From Batkoa obscura (lineage: Eukaryota > Entomophthoromycota > Entomophthoromycetes > Entomophthorales > Batkoaceae): 64,000 nucleotides of DNA. Position 1 is the stretch's first letter. Every line of letters starts with the position of its first letter. The translations under genes were made by a program, and so were the position numbers. A model generated the notes under the pieces. The model saw only the letters and a list, made by a program, of their open reading frames with translations, made no database searches and was not told where the DNA came from. The stretch spans positions 1,302,001 through 1,366,000 of the forward strand of contig JASVEC010000007.1 in assembly GCA_030770535.1 (NCBI GenBank), written 5' to 3'. Below are positions 11,431 through 23,910 of the stretch, one piece after another.

Positions 11431-11535
11431 TATGGGGATGTATTTTTTTGTTTAAGAATTTCACCAACAATCTTTCCGCTCAAATAGCGCTTAAAAAATG
11501 GAAAAAATAATGAAACCAAAAAATACATCCTCATA
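11431..11535 (+). mobile_element. Family A MITE, complete
   Basis: TATGGGGATGT...ACATCCTCATA, 105 bp, plus orientation, about 145 bp after the broken cysteine-rich gene. Confidence 0.9.
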
Positions 11536-11977
11536 TGTAATTTCAAATTTAAAACTGATAGAATTCTTGCTCAATTGAAGGGATTTTTAAATCAAATTTT
11601 TTTAATAACTATAAAAGTCACGAAGAGTTTTTGTAAAAATATCATAATCTTCCAAAAACAAAACCAAATACTTTAAAAATTAAAACATAAATATAAAGTT
11701 GTAATATGCTTTATTTTCCAGAATTTTAAACTATAATTTTTTTTAATAATAATTTTAAAAACTTTAAAAAAGAAATTAAACTTTAAAAACTAATTATTAT
11801 AATGACTGACTTAATTTTAAGTATTTTTATTAATTATTTTTATTGATTATTTTTTTAAATCTTTAATAAATGTTTTTAATTTAAATAGTTACATTATTAT
11901 CATTATTTAAGTTTTTTTGTATTTTAAAATAAAAAATAAAAAAAATAAAAAAAAATAAAAATTTATATTATAAACTA
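11536..11977. other. Very AT-rich, no feature
   Basis: Long A and T runs; nothing supported. Confidence 0.6.
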
Positions 11978-12056
11978 TTGGGGATGTATTTTTGTGTTTA
12001 AGAATTTTACTAATAATCTTTCCACTTAAATGGGGATGTTTTTTTTGGTTTCATTA
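11978..12056. mobile_element. Two fused half copies of family A
   Basis: Left half of a plus copy (GGGGATGT to TTCCACTTAAA) is followed directly by the start of a reversed copy (TGGGGATGTTTTTTTTGG). Each lacks its other half. Confidence 0.7.
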
Positions 12057-12408
12057 TAATATTTATTTTTTCATTTATTTTTAAAAAGAGCTGTTTAAAT
12101 TATACTAAACTATCTTATCAAATTTATTTATATTTTATTGTTTTAAATAAACTTTAATAGTTTCATTTAATAATTTCATTAGATTAAAAATATGCATATT
12201 TATAGCTAAATACTTAATTTTAAAATTTATAATATATTTATATGCCAGTTCTTTTTTTTAATACTGTTGTTTGAGTTTTTTAGTATGAAAGTTTATTAAA
12301 TTTAGTTTTATTAGTTATTAAAAAAAATCAAAAAGTTTAAAAAAAGAGTCAAAAAAGCTATTAAAAAAACTAATTAAAAACTATAATTGTTTTTATATAT
12401 TATTGAAT
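12057..12408. other. Very AT-rich, no feature
   Basis: Nothing supported. Confidence 0.6.
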
Positions 12409-12500
12409 ATTGCTTTATCAGCTCTATAATTAGTTACAACATGGTAATCACTTAACTTATTTACAAAACTAGTTATAGTTTTATAATTAATTCAAAGTTC
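12409..12500 (-). mobile_element. Old family B copy, end fragment
   Basis: Diverged B sequence in minus orientation (ATTGCTTTATCAGCTC... to ...AATTCAAAGTTC). It stops exactly where the younger B copy at 12501 begins. Its missing other part is found, in opposite orientation, at about 13267-13629. Confidence 0.75.
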
Positions 12501-12983
12501 TGTGAAAGTTGGTACTCAGTGGTTGGAGTTAAAAGCAGTTTTTGCTTGATTAACTTGCCTTGAGTTGAACGATCTTAGTTTATGTAACTAATATAGACTT
12601 AAGCGAATAAGAATAATACGTAATAAGCTAAGAACTATGTAAAACAAATATAATAGACGATATTACTGTAAAATCTACGTAAGATGTTGTCAGAAAGACT
12701 TAGTGGCTTTGTTAATGGTACGATATCAGGGAGTAATTCAGTTAAAAAGCCTCGAGTTATCATGTTGAAGAATCTCTTTAACACACTAACTTGATGGCTA
12801 TATGTAAAGGGCATAATAATAGTTATTCTTTATTATAGTTGCCAAGTGTGGGCGTTAAAAAGTGGACAATAAGTCCTTTGCAATATCAAGTTAGAAATTC
12901 TCACAGCAAATCTATACAAGGAACTCTGAATTGATTATTATGTTATAATCAATCATAGAGCTGATGAAACGATGTTTTTCACA
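12501..12983 (+). mobile_element. Family B element
   Basis: Starts TGTGAAAGTTGG and ends TTTTTCACA. Contains the family's recurring short reading frame from 12684 (MLSERLSGFVNGTISGSNS, about 36 codons here). Carries the B subtype with a CTATATGTAAAGGGC insert instead of the CCAACAAGTATGG variant. Internally shortened near the right end. Confidence 0.85.
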
Positions 12984-13161
12984 AAGCAGCTGAATTTTAT
13001 TTTAAAGCCAAAATTCTGGCATCATTGGTTGATGTGGATACAAAAGATTGCTTAATATAAGATAAATAATGACCATGCTTGATAAATATAGTCGTTAATA
13101 ATTTATCAAGCTTTGAAAAAGTGGTTTTTACTTTTTTTGTCAATATCTGAGCTTTTAATGA

Positions 13162-13266
13162 TATGAGGATGTATTTTTTTGTTTAAGGAATTTACTAACA
13201 ATTTTTCCGCTCAAATAGCGCTTAAAAGATGGAAAAAGTAATGAAACCAAAAAAATACCCCCACAT
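13162..13266 (+). mobile_element. Family A MITE, complete
   Basis: TATGAGGATGT...ATACCCCCACAT, plus orientation. Confidence 0.9.
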
Positions 13267-13629
13267 TATTGTAAAATTTATATAAAACACTACTAAAAAG
13301 ACTTAGTAGCTTTATTAAAAATATGGGGATATATTTTTTTGGTTTCATTACTTTTTCCATCTTTTAAGCGCTATTTGAGTGAAAAATTGTAGTAAAATTC
13401 TTAAACATAAAAATACATCCCTATATGATATCAGGAAATAATTTAATTAAAGAGCTTTAAATTATTATATTAGAAGATTTTTTAAATATTTTAACTGGGT
13501 AACTATATATAAAAAATATGATAGCAGTTATTTTTTATTATATTTACCAAGTATAGAGATTAAAATAAAAAAATAATGTCTTTTGCAACTAGGTGATAAA
13601 TATTTTTACAATAAATCAAAATAAGCAAC
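13267..13629 (+). mobile_element. Old family B copy, other part, with an A MITE inside
   Basis: Diverged B interior (AAGACTTAGTAGC before the inner MITE; TATCAGGAAATAATTTAATT after it; ending AATCAAAATAAGCAAC). It breaks off at the B copy at 13630 and would continue into the reverse complement of 12409-12500. Confidence 0.75.
13322..13425 (-). mobile_element. Family A MITE inserted in old B copy
   Basis: TATGGGGATAT...ACATCCCTATA, reversed orientation. Confidence 0.88.
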
Positions 13630-14181
13630 TGTGAAGTATTGGTTTATCAGCTCTCGGATTAATTATAACATAATAGTCATTATTTAACTTGTTTGTAAAA
13701 CTAGTTGTAGCCTTGTAATCAATTCAACCGTGATCCATGTGGTATAATCAATTCAGAGTTCCTTGTATAGATTTGCTGTGAGAATTTCTAACTTGATATT
13801 GCAAAGGACTTATTGTCCACTTTTTAACGCCCACACTTGGCAACTATAATAAAGAATAACTATTATTATGCCCTTTACATATAGCCATCAAGTTAGTGTG
13901 TTAAAGAGATTCTTCAACATGATAACTCGAGGCTTTTTAACTGAATTACTCCCTGATATCGTACCATTAACAAAGCCACTAAGTCTTTCTGACAACATCT
14001 TACGTAGATTTTACAGTAATATCGTCTATTATATTTGTTTTACATAGTTCTTAGCTTATTACGTATTATTCTTATTCGCTTAAGTCTATATTAGTTACAT
14101 AAACTAAGATCGTTCAACTCAAGGCAAGTTAATCAAGCAAAAACTGCTTTTAACTCCAACCACTGAGTACCAACTTTCACA
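13630..14181 (-). mobile_element. Family B element, long form
   Basis: 552 bp from TGTGAAGTATTGG to CAACTTTCACA, reversed. Near-identical over its interior to the plus copy at 12501, forming an inverted pair about 650 bp apart. Confidence 0.88.
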
Positions 14182-14269
14182 GAGTTATATTAAATGTTTT
14201 TTTTATATTTTTACCATAACATCACTAATATTATACAGATGATAAAATTTTTAAAGCTATAGTGAACGT

Positions 14270-15960
14270 GGACACATTGCTGCCAATTATACTGAATTAA
14301 AACCAGAAAACAGTTTTTCTAAATATTATTTTAAAAAAAAAATTTACAATAAAGAACATTTTAATAAAAGTAAACAAATTAACTACTTTAATTATAGTAG
14401 CATTAATGTTAATAACACTAAAAAGTTTATTAACTTTAACAATGAATTAAAAAACTTTTAAGTAAGAGAGTAAATAAAGATACTTTTTTTATAAAGTTAA
14501 AAATCCCTCCTGATTTAGATAAAAGCACTGGATTAAACTATAAACTTAACATATTTTTAAAATCCAACTTTTCTACCTTTATCCTAGCACTGCTTCCCCA
14601 AATTTATGGTAGACTTAAAAAGAAAAAAGTCCTTGTTATTGAAATCCCTAAAATCATTTTATCTCAAATTACTAAGCCATTTAATAACTCTATCAATGCT
14701 CCTGATTTCACTTGATAAACAAAACTTCCAAACCTCATATTTCATAATTATTTGATTTGTTCGAGCTGTTTTTATATAAAATAAACTAGATAGTATACAC
14801 CAATAGTTAACTAATATTATTATTTTAATTCCTTTAAACAAAATTTTAATTAAAAAACCAGACTTAGAAATTGCATTTAGAAATATTACCAAAAATTACC
14901 AGGATCTAAACAAGCAGATCTTTTTAATAAACTTTGATGTTAAAGCTAACTCTGCTAATTTATAGAAAACATATATATATAATATCAAATAATAAAGCTT
15001 TTATCAATTTTATATGGGGGTGTTTTTTTTGGTTTCATTATTTTTTCCATTTTTTAAGCACTATTTAAGCGGAAAGATTGTTAGTAAAATTCTTAAATAG
15101 AAAAATCATCCCCATATTAAGTCTGAAAAATTAACTTTAGCTTTTTTAGTAATAATATTAAAAAGCAAAGGTTACGACTTTTTTTTTAAATACTAATTTT
15201 TTTCCAAAACATGGTTGCTAATTATTGTATAATTAAAATGTCTTAAAAATATTAGGTCAACCCATCTTAGTGTATTACAATAAGCTAAAAAACTTAGCTA
15301 TTAACATTATAAGCAACAAAACTCCTGACTGCTATATAATAAGCTATTAAACTAATAATAAATTAGTTAACATTACTTTCTGCAGATTGGAATCTGTAAT
15401 TTATTAATATTTAGATATAGCATATAAGCAATCTAGAATTTTTATTATTTCCCCTAAGGATTTACCAATACCAGGCGAATCACAGATAATACTAGATATT
15501 AAAATCTTATTATAAATAGATATATAAAAAGTTTTATTTATTTGTATACAATATAAAAAACGTCTTGTAGTTGAAACCTTTAACTATGCTTAAAAATTTA
15601 GATAATAACATAAACGAAACTATCAAGCTATTGGTTGCCAACATTATTAAAAAAATATCAATACCTTTAAAAGCCAATAAACTGGTACAATCCATATAAA
15701 AAATAATACCTTAGTTAATACTTAGCAAATCTATAATATTAAAAAAATTATAAATTTATAAAAAAGCCTTTAATAATTAAACCTTGTTCATTAAGAAAAA
15801 ACATTATTAAATATCTAAACTAAGATAAACAATTCCAATTTTATAAATTGCTGGAAGAATATAAAAGCATTTTTGTAACTTCAAAAGAAAATGTTGTTTA
15901 TGCTTGCAATACTAAACATAAAGTACATATATCCAATTTATTATCTATTACAACTAAAAC
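14270..15960 (+). mobile_element. Possible decayed retroelement relic
   Basis: A short zinc-knuckle-like peptide (RGHIAANYTELKPENS) near 14270 and scattered protein-like fragments up to about 15.5 kb suggest an old gag/pol-bearing element. It is broken, with many breaks, and looks old. A family A MITE (15013-15116) lies inside it. No terminal repeats were recognised, so the borders and family are uncertain. Confidence 0.2.
15013..15116 (-). mobile_element. Family A MITE, complete
   Basis: TATGGGGGTGT...TCATCCCCATA, reversed. Confidence 0.88.
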
Positions 15961-16062
15961 ATGGGGATCTATTTTTGTTTTTATCACTTTTTCCTTTTTT
16001 AAATACTATTTGACCAAAAAGATTATTGGTAAAACTCTTAAACAAAAAAATACATCCTCATA
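15961..16062 (-). mobile_element. Family A MITE, diverged
   Basis: ATGGGGATCT start, ACATCCTCATA end, reversed. An 86-codon open frame over it is a by-product of the MITE. Confidence 0.8.
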
Positions 16063-16183
16063 TAGTTTTTGCTTATATTACAATTATATTGTTTTAGTTG
16101 ATTTATAATAGCTTAATATAAATACCTCACACTGGATAAAAATTCAATGTAATTACTGAGTTTTAGTAAATATACTTAGGCAT

Positions 16184-16287
16184 AATGTGGGGGTATTTTT
16201 TTTAGTTTCATCACTTTTTCTATTTTTTGAGTGCTATTTGAGTGGAAAGATGAGTAAAATTATTAAACAAAAAAATACATCCCCATA
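16184..16287 (-). mobile_element. Family A MITE
   Basis: AATGTGGGGGTAT start, ACATCCCCATA end, reversed. Confidence 0.85.
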
Positions 16288-16887
16288 TATTTAATATATA
16301 TAATTTACTTTTAAAGGGATTTAAATGAAATTATTGATATTAGAGCTTTATAAATAAGTCTTATTTTAAACTTGTAAACTTTTTGCTAATGCTTAGCCTA
16401 AATAATTAAAATACAATTTATTACAAATTAAACTTTTTTTAAATTTTATAATGCAAATTTTGATTAGTTTTAAAAAGTATTTGAAAAAAAGTATTTGAAA
16501 AAATATAAAGTTAAATATAAGATTAAAACCTTAGATTAATAAAAAATGTAATTATTAATAAATAGGCTCTGTTTGTTAACTTAAAAGTTTATTTTTTTGT
16601 AAAAACTTTAAATCCTAACTTTTTTCTGACTATTAATTTCCTAGTTTTTATCCTTTTATTGACATTAGTTTAATAAATTCAAATTTAACTTGTTTTTTAT
16701 CACTCATATTGGAATTAAAAGTTTTAATTAGTTTTTCCATTAATTAAATTTTTATTCCTTTTAGTGGAGCTGGGTTTTATCTAATCTCGTTTTCATAACC
16801 TCTTTATTTTCTTATTCAGACTATTTGACCTTATTATTTTGTTTTAATTTAATCAAAGTTTAAAAACCAAAACTGTTATTTAATATA
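16288..16887. other. Very AT-rich, no feature
   Basis: Nothing supported. Confidence 0.6.
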
Positions 16888-16933
16888 TATGGGGACGTTT
16901 TAAAAATTCTTAAACAAAAAAATACACCCCTAT
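16888..16933 (-). mobile_element. Minimal deleted family A copy
   Basis: Only 46 bp: TATGGGGACGT joins directly to AAAAATTCTTAAAC and ends ACACCCCTATA. Both ends are kept while the whole middle, including the AAGCGCT centre, is gone. Confidence 0.75.
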
Positions 16934-17258
16934 ATATTAAAACCTTTTTTTATTATAATAAAAATAACAAAATAATAATTTTCCAAAAGAATTTATAATT
17001 ATTTTTTAAAATTAAAGCAATATATTTTAAAATAAGGTAATTTAAAGCTAAATAAAATCAACATAGCCTTTATAATACAAAACTTAAATTTAAAATAGCT
17101 ATAGACAGTATTACAACAATATTTAACTAAAATAATAGTGTTTTTATTATCAATCTTGACTTTGTTTCTTTTCTATTAGTTTTTTTTAAAGTTTTGTTTA
17201 TTTAGATAGAAACACTGGTATCAATTCTTCGATACTGGATTATCCTAGGTCTTACGAT
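16934..17258. other. Very AT-rich, no feature
   Basis: Nothing supported. Confidence 0.6.
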
Positions 17259-17363
17259 ATAAAGGGATGTATTTTCTTGTTTAGAATTTTATTAACAATC
17301 TTTCCGCTCAAATAACGTTTAAAAAATAAAAAAAAGTAGTGAAACTAAAAAAAGTATCTCATG
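17259..17363 (+). mobile_element. Family A MITE, diverged
   Basis: AAAGGGATGTATTTTCTTG start; core TTTCCGCTCAAATAACG; right end decayed. Confidence 0.75.
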
Positions 17364-17582
17364 AAAACACTACAGTAAATTCTAACAAGATTTGGTTAAT
17401 CTTATTGGATCTATCTTTAAACCCAAAGTTTTTTCATATTTTAACTTCCTGCTTTAGCTTAAATAATCCAAAAGCCTAATAAAATTTTATATAGTTTTTA
17501 TAAACTATTTGGTACTTATATATATACTTTTGTTTATTATTTTTTAAGGTATATTATAAGCTGTTTTTTAAATTTATCTTAT

Positions 17583-17682
17583 AACGTGTTTTCCTTGGTT
17601 TTATCACTTTTATATTTTTTAAGTGTTGTTTGAGTGGAAAGATTATTAGTAAAATTCTCAAACAAAAAATACATCCCCTTAT
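17583..17682 (-). mobile_element. Family A MITE, diverged
   Basis: TTGGTTTTATCACTTTT near the start, ACATCCCCTTA at the end, reversed. Confidence 0.75.
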
Positions 17683-19502
17683 GTTTTTCAAACAATACAA
17701 CTTGCAAAAGCTAGTTTGATTTTCAAATAACAAATTAACAAAAAAATTCAATATCAATAATGCTGTTAAATAGTGGAACCAGCTTGAATTGCTTAAATTG
17801 ATAAAATTATTAATAAAATTATTAATAAAATTACTTGGAACTAAGGGGGGGCCCTCCTACTAAATGCTCTAATAATATTATAAAAACTGAAAAAGTAAAC
17901 TGGGAATGGGTTTATATATACAAGCAATGAACTGGAGTTTACTTTAAAAACTGGAAGTTGATCTTGTTTAAATCTTACTTAATTCATGGGGATTATAGCT
18001 TTTTTCCTATAAACCCAGTTTTTATATCTATAAAAAAAAAGAATGAAAAATTTTACTGTTTGTAAAAACTGTTACCTAACCCCTAAATCCAACAATCTCC
18101 TAAAATAGTTATTTGATTTGACAACTGTTATTACTAAATAACTGTTTAAAAATGAAGATTTTATAAAGCTGATAGCTTTTTTCTATAAAAACTATTACAG
18201 TAACAAAGGTATTTTTTTGTTTAACTTTTAAACAAAAAAAAAGAGATTATTTTCATGTTTTGATTATTTTAATATACATGGTTTGTTAAATAAAAATACC
18301 AACTATTATTTTAATTTTGTTTGGTTTAAAACACACATACTCTAATTATTGGTTTTGTAGCATAACTTTACATAATAGAGTTGTACATAAGCACAAGTCT
18401 ATATTATAACTGGCAAAAATATAATTATTTACCTGATTCTATCAAGGATCAAACCTGGAGTCTTCTGTTCCATAGACAGTCTATATATTATTTCAGCCTC
18501 ATAAAGATGTCCAAGATCTTTAGCCCAACTATAATAAAGGATGCTCTAAACAACTGTATCTATTCAATCTCTCAATTAAATTTCTTGTTCAAATTACTAG
18601 TAAAAGTTCTGATAATTATATATCTTCCAACATCAAGTTCTAATGGTACATTTAATAGGTTATTTAATTGAGTAAGCTGGCAGTTTCAATGGTCTGAAAT
18701 AAATTTGTTATAAAATAAGTTGTTAAGTTTTAATATTAAAGTTAGTATTAATTTTTTATTATAGTAGATTTGAAATACTAGAGAGATGAAAAGTCAAAAT
18801 AATATATACTTCAAGATTGGCGTTGAAAATGTGAATAAAATAAAATAACAAAAAATATTAACTATTGATGTAGTATCATAAATAATGTAAATAGTTTATT
18901 AAAATGAAGTAAAAGTAAATTCTAAAATAACAAAACTATAAAACTAAAAATAAAAATAAAATAAAGCATCATTCATTGGGTAACAAAGGCCTAATTAAAT
19001 TGAATAATGACAATTAAACTTAAATAAATGCTTAAAATCATCGGCACACAGATGAAAAACAATGGATAAAATACTACTTAACAAAAATTATGTAGTTGAT
19101 TCTGGGTTAATGTAATTAATTAGAGTATAAGCTGTATGGCCAAATATTGTAAAATGAACCATTTCGAAAGTGACCGAAGTTGAAAAGCATCCCATTACTA
19201 CCATCTGGGTTCGTAATATTTTATAAATTCCATTAAAGCTAAGCAGCTATCAAACTTTTATTAAATGATTTTTCTAATATACTGGACATCTGAAATATTG
19301 GAAAAAAATCAAAATTGATATTATATATTGTAATGTTTACAATTTGAGTCTATCCTTGGAAAGTCTGTGGTGTGTTTAAGTTTGAGATAGGCTGGGTTTA
19401 TAATTCTTGGTGTAAAAAACGAATCAAAAAAACTTCTCAATCTGTCAACAAATATATATTTTTGAATTTTAACAAATTGATTCAAATTATTAAAAATATA
19501 AT
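17683..19502. other. AT-rich, no gene supported
   Basis: A 96-codon open frame at 18381-18671 has no recognisable domain and AT-driven composition. A GC block GGGGGGGCCCTCC lies at 17846-17858. Nothing else seen. Confidence 0.5.
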
Positions 19503-19602
19503 ATAGTGTGTATTTTTTTGTTTAAGAATTTTACTAACAATATTTCCGCTCAAATAACGCTTAGAAAATGGAAAAAGTAATGAAACCAAAAAAATCACCA
19601 TA
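19503..19602 (+). mobile_element. Family A MITE
   Basis: GTGTGTATTTTTTTG start, ATCACCATA end, plus orientation. Confidence 0.82.
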
Positions 19603-20996
19603 TGAATTTAATAAAATCATCTTATAATTAGGATCTGAATAATTTTCGCGTCTTATCCCTCAATATGTCATTTTGAACTTATCCATTAATATCATGTGTT
19701 ATTGTGGTCTGAATAAGTAAAATCCTTTTTGTATTTAAGAGTATAATCATTTTTAATTACTTCAAATAAATTAATACTTCCTTATTTAAAAAGAATTGCA
19801 AACCCGAGTAAATATTTTTTTATTGAACCCCTCAGTATAGAACGCATAAACATTATTGTGTAGTGTGGTAAGTATTTAAGAGCTTCTAACATGGTCAATA
19901 TTGATATATTTTTGACTTTACTTTACTGATTTTGAATGCATGTTTTAAATTTGTTAATAAATGACTAATTATCGTGGTATATCATACAAGGTATTTTTAT
20001 ATAATATATAATATCTAAGAATTTATTAGTTTTACTTAACATTTCTTAAAAAGATTTTTTAATGATAGGTATATAAGTCGTCTATTTTTAAATATCGAAG
20101 GTTTTAAAACAAATATTTAAGCTTGTTTTTGTTAAATAATAATAAGGTTGTATTTTAAAATCATAATATAGATTAGTGAATTTTATTTACCTGATATATA
20201 TATTTAATACTAAGCTATCATATTGCACCTCTCTTATTTTAAATTTTACGTTAAAATATTTAAACATAAGACACCTATAAACTGTACTATTGTAACCTTT
20301 AGTTTTTAGCTAAAAAAAGCTTGGGAAGTTTTTTTTGCAACCCCTGTTGTTTCAGTATTAATAACATGACCAGTTTGTAAGTGTATCAATTTAAAATGAA
20401 CTACAATATGATATTAAACTTCATTTTATATTAAGTTTTTTAATTTTTTTTTCTAAAGATTTTTTATCAATTAAATTCTTAGTGTAATTTGATGAGCCCA
20501 AAAGTAGAAAAATTCCGCACTACTATACATTCTAAAATAATTTAACCAATTTATGATAATTGATAATTAAGGTGTAGTGTTAGTATTTGTTGAATTAGTT
20601 CTGGAATACCATATAATTTCGGATGATGAATTATATCAATATGAGTTGCTTTTCTTAAAGAATAATGAACAATTGTTTATAAATTAAATATTTTAAACGT
20701 TGATCAATATCAATATAAACAAACCGTTTTGGTTTTGTAATATTATTAAAAGGAACAAAATTTGAGTTTTGCACATAAGTTTGATTGAATAAACATTTAA
20801 TCATTTCAAGATCAATTTTTTTCCTATCTACAAAATTTATAACATTATATAAATACAATCTCCATATTTATGTACTATAAGAATTCTTTGAATACTAAAT
20901 TGACATTGATTTCGAAAAAACAACCCATAATGTATATATAGATATATCGTTGCTTATTGGAATTGATTTAAGTAATTCCAGATTGTCTGTAAACAA
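19603..20996. other. AT-rich, no gene supported
   Basis: Nothing beyond short AT-rich open frames. Confidence 0.55.
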
Positions 20997-21177
20997 TATG
21001 GGGGGGCCGTCCGAATTGGTTTTCAGAATTTAACTAGAAATTAAAATCCAAATTCCAAGCTTTTAAATTTGTAAGTCTTTAATGTATGGTTAGCTAAATT
21101 TAAAAAGCTTAAAATTAAACCTAAAAGTTTAACTTAAAAGACTTATTTTATTTATTTTATTTTTTTAATTATATGTT

Positions 21178-21480
21178 TGTGAAAGTTGGTACTCAGTGGT
21201 TGGAGTTAAAAGCAGCTTTTGCTTGATTAACTTGCCTTGAGTTGAACGATCTTAGTTTATGTAACTAATATAGACTTAAACGAATAAGAATAATACGTAA
21301 TAAGCTAAGAACTATATAAAACAAATATAATAGACGATATTACTGTAGAATCTAATGTAAGATATTGTCAGAAAGACTTAGTGGCTTTGTTAATGGTACG
21401 ATATCAGGGAGTAATTCAATTAGAAAACCTCGAGTTATCATGTTGAAGAATCTCTTTAACACACTAACTTGGTGGCTATA
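21178..21480 (+). mobile_element. Family B element, 5' part, inside T
   Basis: Starts TGTGAAAGTTGG and stops at GGTGGCTATA, where the A MITE begins. The B sits at the same place in T as the copy at 27353. Confidence 0.82.
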
Positions 21481-21583
21481 TGGGGATGTATTTTTTTGTT
21501 TAAGAATTTTACTAACAATCTTTCTGCTCAAATAGTGCTTAAAAAACGGAAAAAGTAATGAAACCAAAAAGAACACCTCCATA
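21479..21583 (+). mobile_element. Family A MITE, left boundary of the duplicated 925-bp unit
   Basis: TATGGGGATGT...ACACCTCCATA, plus orientation. Confidence 0.9.
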
Positions 21584-22403
21584 TGAAAGAAACAAAGATA
21601 CAAAAATAATAATAGAATACAAGGTATTAAAAAAAGTGTTTACATTTTTATCCAGTATCTGACAGATAAAGAAAAGTGGTATAATTCCAATTAAAGATAT
21701 AAAGTCTATAAAAAATAAAAAAATAAAAGATTAACCCCAGCTTATTTTACAAAAACAGCAGAGAGTTTAAGTTTCAATATTTATTAAGCAAATGAGTAGT
21801 AAGTAGCCTATTAAATAATAAAAATTAGTTATTAAGTATTGATATTACTTAAAGTATTAATAGCTAAGTTAATAAATAGTTAAAAAGCAAATAATTATAA
21901 TAATAAATAAAAATTATTATTGTATTGCTTGTATTATATAAGGATGGTTAATTATAGTTTTGGGGCTAACCGGCTCTCTCTTATGCAGCTCTATTTATCA
22001 ACTTAGTGATATATTAATAATGTAATTATAACATTAAAATACATTATTTATTTGATAGCAAATCTCCAATGTTGGCTATAAAGCAGTCAATAATAAATAT
22101 TTCTTAATGAGGTTTTATAAGAATGTGCATTTATTTACATATTATATTATATTACAACTTTAACTAATACCAATATACAAGTTATATTAGTAAAAGCCTT
22201 GCTAATCTGGAAATTTATATTAAATTTAATAGAAATTCCGCTCTTACAATATAAATTACAATAAAATAATTTAAAACTGCGTTTGGGTACTACTTTTGGT
22301 TTTTAATAAAGAACTTATTTTATAGAATTTTAAGTAAAGTTTTTAAAATATAAAATATTTAAGAATTGGGTAATAAAATAAAACCAATTCGGACATCCCC
22401 ATA

Positions 22404-23766
22404 TCCTTTATCTTATATAGTTGAAATCCTTGTTATGTGTTATGTGTTATGTGTTAGAAATAGCTTTTTAAAATTGGAGCCGCTCAATTCATGTTTTCTG
22501 TGAATTCTTTAATTTCTTGTAAAACTATTTCCATATCTTCTGTTTTTTCTGCCAATTAATAATATTATACCATCGGCCGCTGCTGTGGTTTATGGAAACT
22601 GGACATGTTTTGTATCTATAACCTTCATACTCTTAAGTTTAGTTGACAATAGATCAATCAATACAATCCATAGCAATTAAGGGTAGTATGGGATCCCCGT
22701 GTTCCAATCTACATGTTGGAGCGTATTCATTGATATGGCATAGAAAGTTTTGACTTTATAATTTTTATGTGTAAAATCAAACTTTAATAAATTTATAAAG
22801 CATAAATTCTTTTGGAAAGTTAAGCCTTTAAGCTTTAACTAAAGATTCCCAAAGTTACAGAACTATAACCTTAAAATATCTAAAGAAATAATAATGGATT
22901 TCTTTGATATTTAAATTCATCTATTATTGATTACAATATTAAAATTAATTGATGAATGATTTTGCCTTTAGTAAATAAAACCAAAATTCGTGTTTACAAA
23001 ATATCTCCATTGTTAAACAAAATGCTTTGAATCCTATTAACTAAAATCGAAGGCAATAGCTTTCAATGAGTTTCTAATAAAGCTATTGGTCCAAAGCATT
23101 GGACATCTCTTGACCAATTTTTACCTTTTAGGTATATAGGTATAATTTCTAGTTTTTATAAAATTATATTTGGAAAAATACTTGTTTTTATTATATTATT
23201 TAATTGAAACCAAATTTGATAAAACATTGTTTAGGTACTTTTTTCCAAAACTTATTTGGATCCTTGATATTCTTCTCTGGTGATTTTTTTATTTGGTAAC
23301 TGAAATAATCAATTTTAACTTGTCTAGAGTTATTTCTTTCATATAGTATCACTAAAACAGGTATTATGTTTGTTGTAATCTGTTTAATATAGTCGATAGT
23401 TTGGATTATAGTTTGGATTCATAAAACCACACAATTTCAAAAACAGTTAGTAGTTGTAAAAAGGTCTTAGTGTGAAATTTTCTTTAAGTGAATTCTACAG
23501 AGCATCTTGCTAAAGGCTACAGAATGTATCAAAAGATAATCTTACAACATTAATACATTAATCCCTTATCAATTTTTCATAATCTATTTGGTTCAATTTC
23601 TTTTGACTGTATTTTTTAAATTTCGTTTGATGTGTTTTTCTATTTCTGTTGTAAAATAGTATTGATTAAACTTTTATACATAATTGAGTTTATTTTTTCA
23701 CTTATTTATTTTGGTATTTTTTTATGATAATATTTTGTTAATTTTCTTTTTTAGTAATTTTTAATA
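22404..23766. other. AT-rich, no gene supported
   Basis: Contains a short tandem repeat of GTTATGT (about 22434-22456). Nothing else seen. Confidence 0.55.
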
Positions 23767-23874
23767 TATGAGGATGTTTTTTTTGGCTTCATCACTTTTT
23801 CCATCTTTAAGCGATATATTTGAGCGGAAAAATTATTAGTAAAATTTCTTAAACGCAAAAATGCATCCCCCATA
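23767..23874 (-). mobile_element. Family A MITE
   Basis: TATGAGGATGT...GCATCCCCCATA, reversed. Confidence 0.88.
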
Positions 23875-23882
23875 TAAATAAC

Positions 23883-23910
23883 ATATGGGGGTGTTTTTTT
23901 ATTGTTTTAT
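23883..23910 (-). mobile_element. Family A end fragment
   Basis: TATGGGGGTGTTTTTTTATT only; rest missing. Eight bp after the previous copy. Confidence 0.6.

Larger units (their letters stand above)
20997..22403 (+). mobile_element. Family T transposon, internally deleted, carrying nested B and A
   Basis: Left T end 20997-21177 (TATGGGGGGGCCGTCC, AATTGGTTTTCAGAATT), then B 5' part (21178-21480), an A MITE (21479-21583), then the T right part 21584-22403 ending CCAATTCGGACATCCCCATA. Outer flanks carry TA on both sides. The transposase is missing except for its extreme 3' coding remnant. The block 21479-22403 recurs almost exactly at 30235-31159. Confidence 0.8.

Noticed and set aside
11431-11535. 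Regularly occurring ~105-bp repeats considered as a CRISPR-like array
   Set aside because: Spacing is irregular, both orientations occur, each copy has inverted ends and a TA duplication, and the host is eukaryotic.
18381-18671. 96-codon open frame
   Set aside because: AT-driven composition, no domain, no neighbouring exon that joins in phase.
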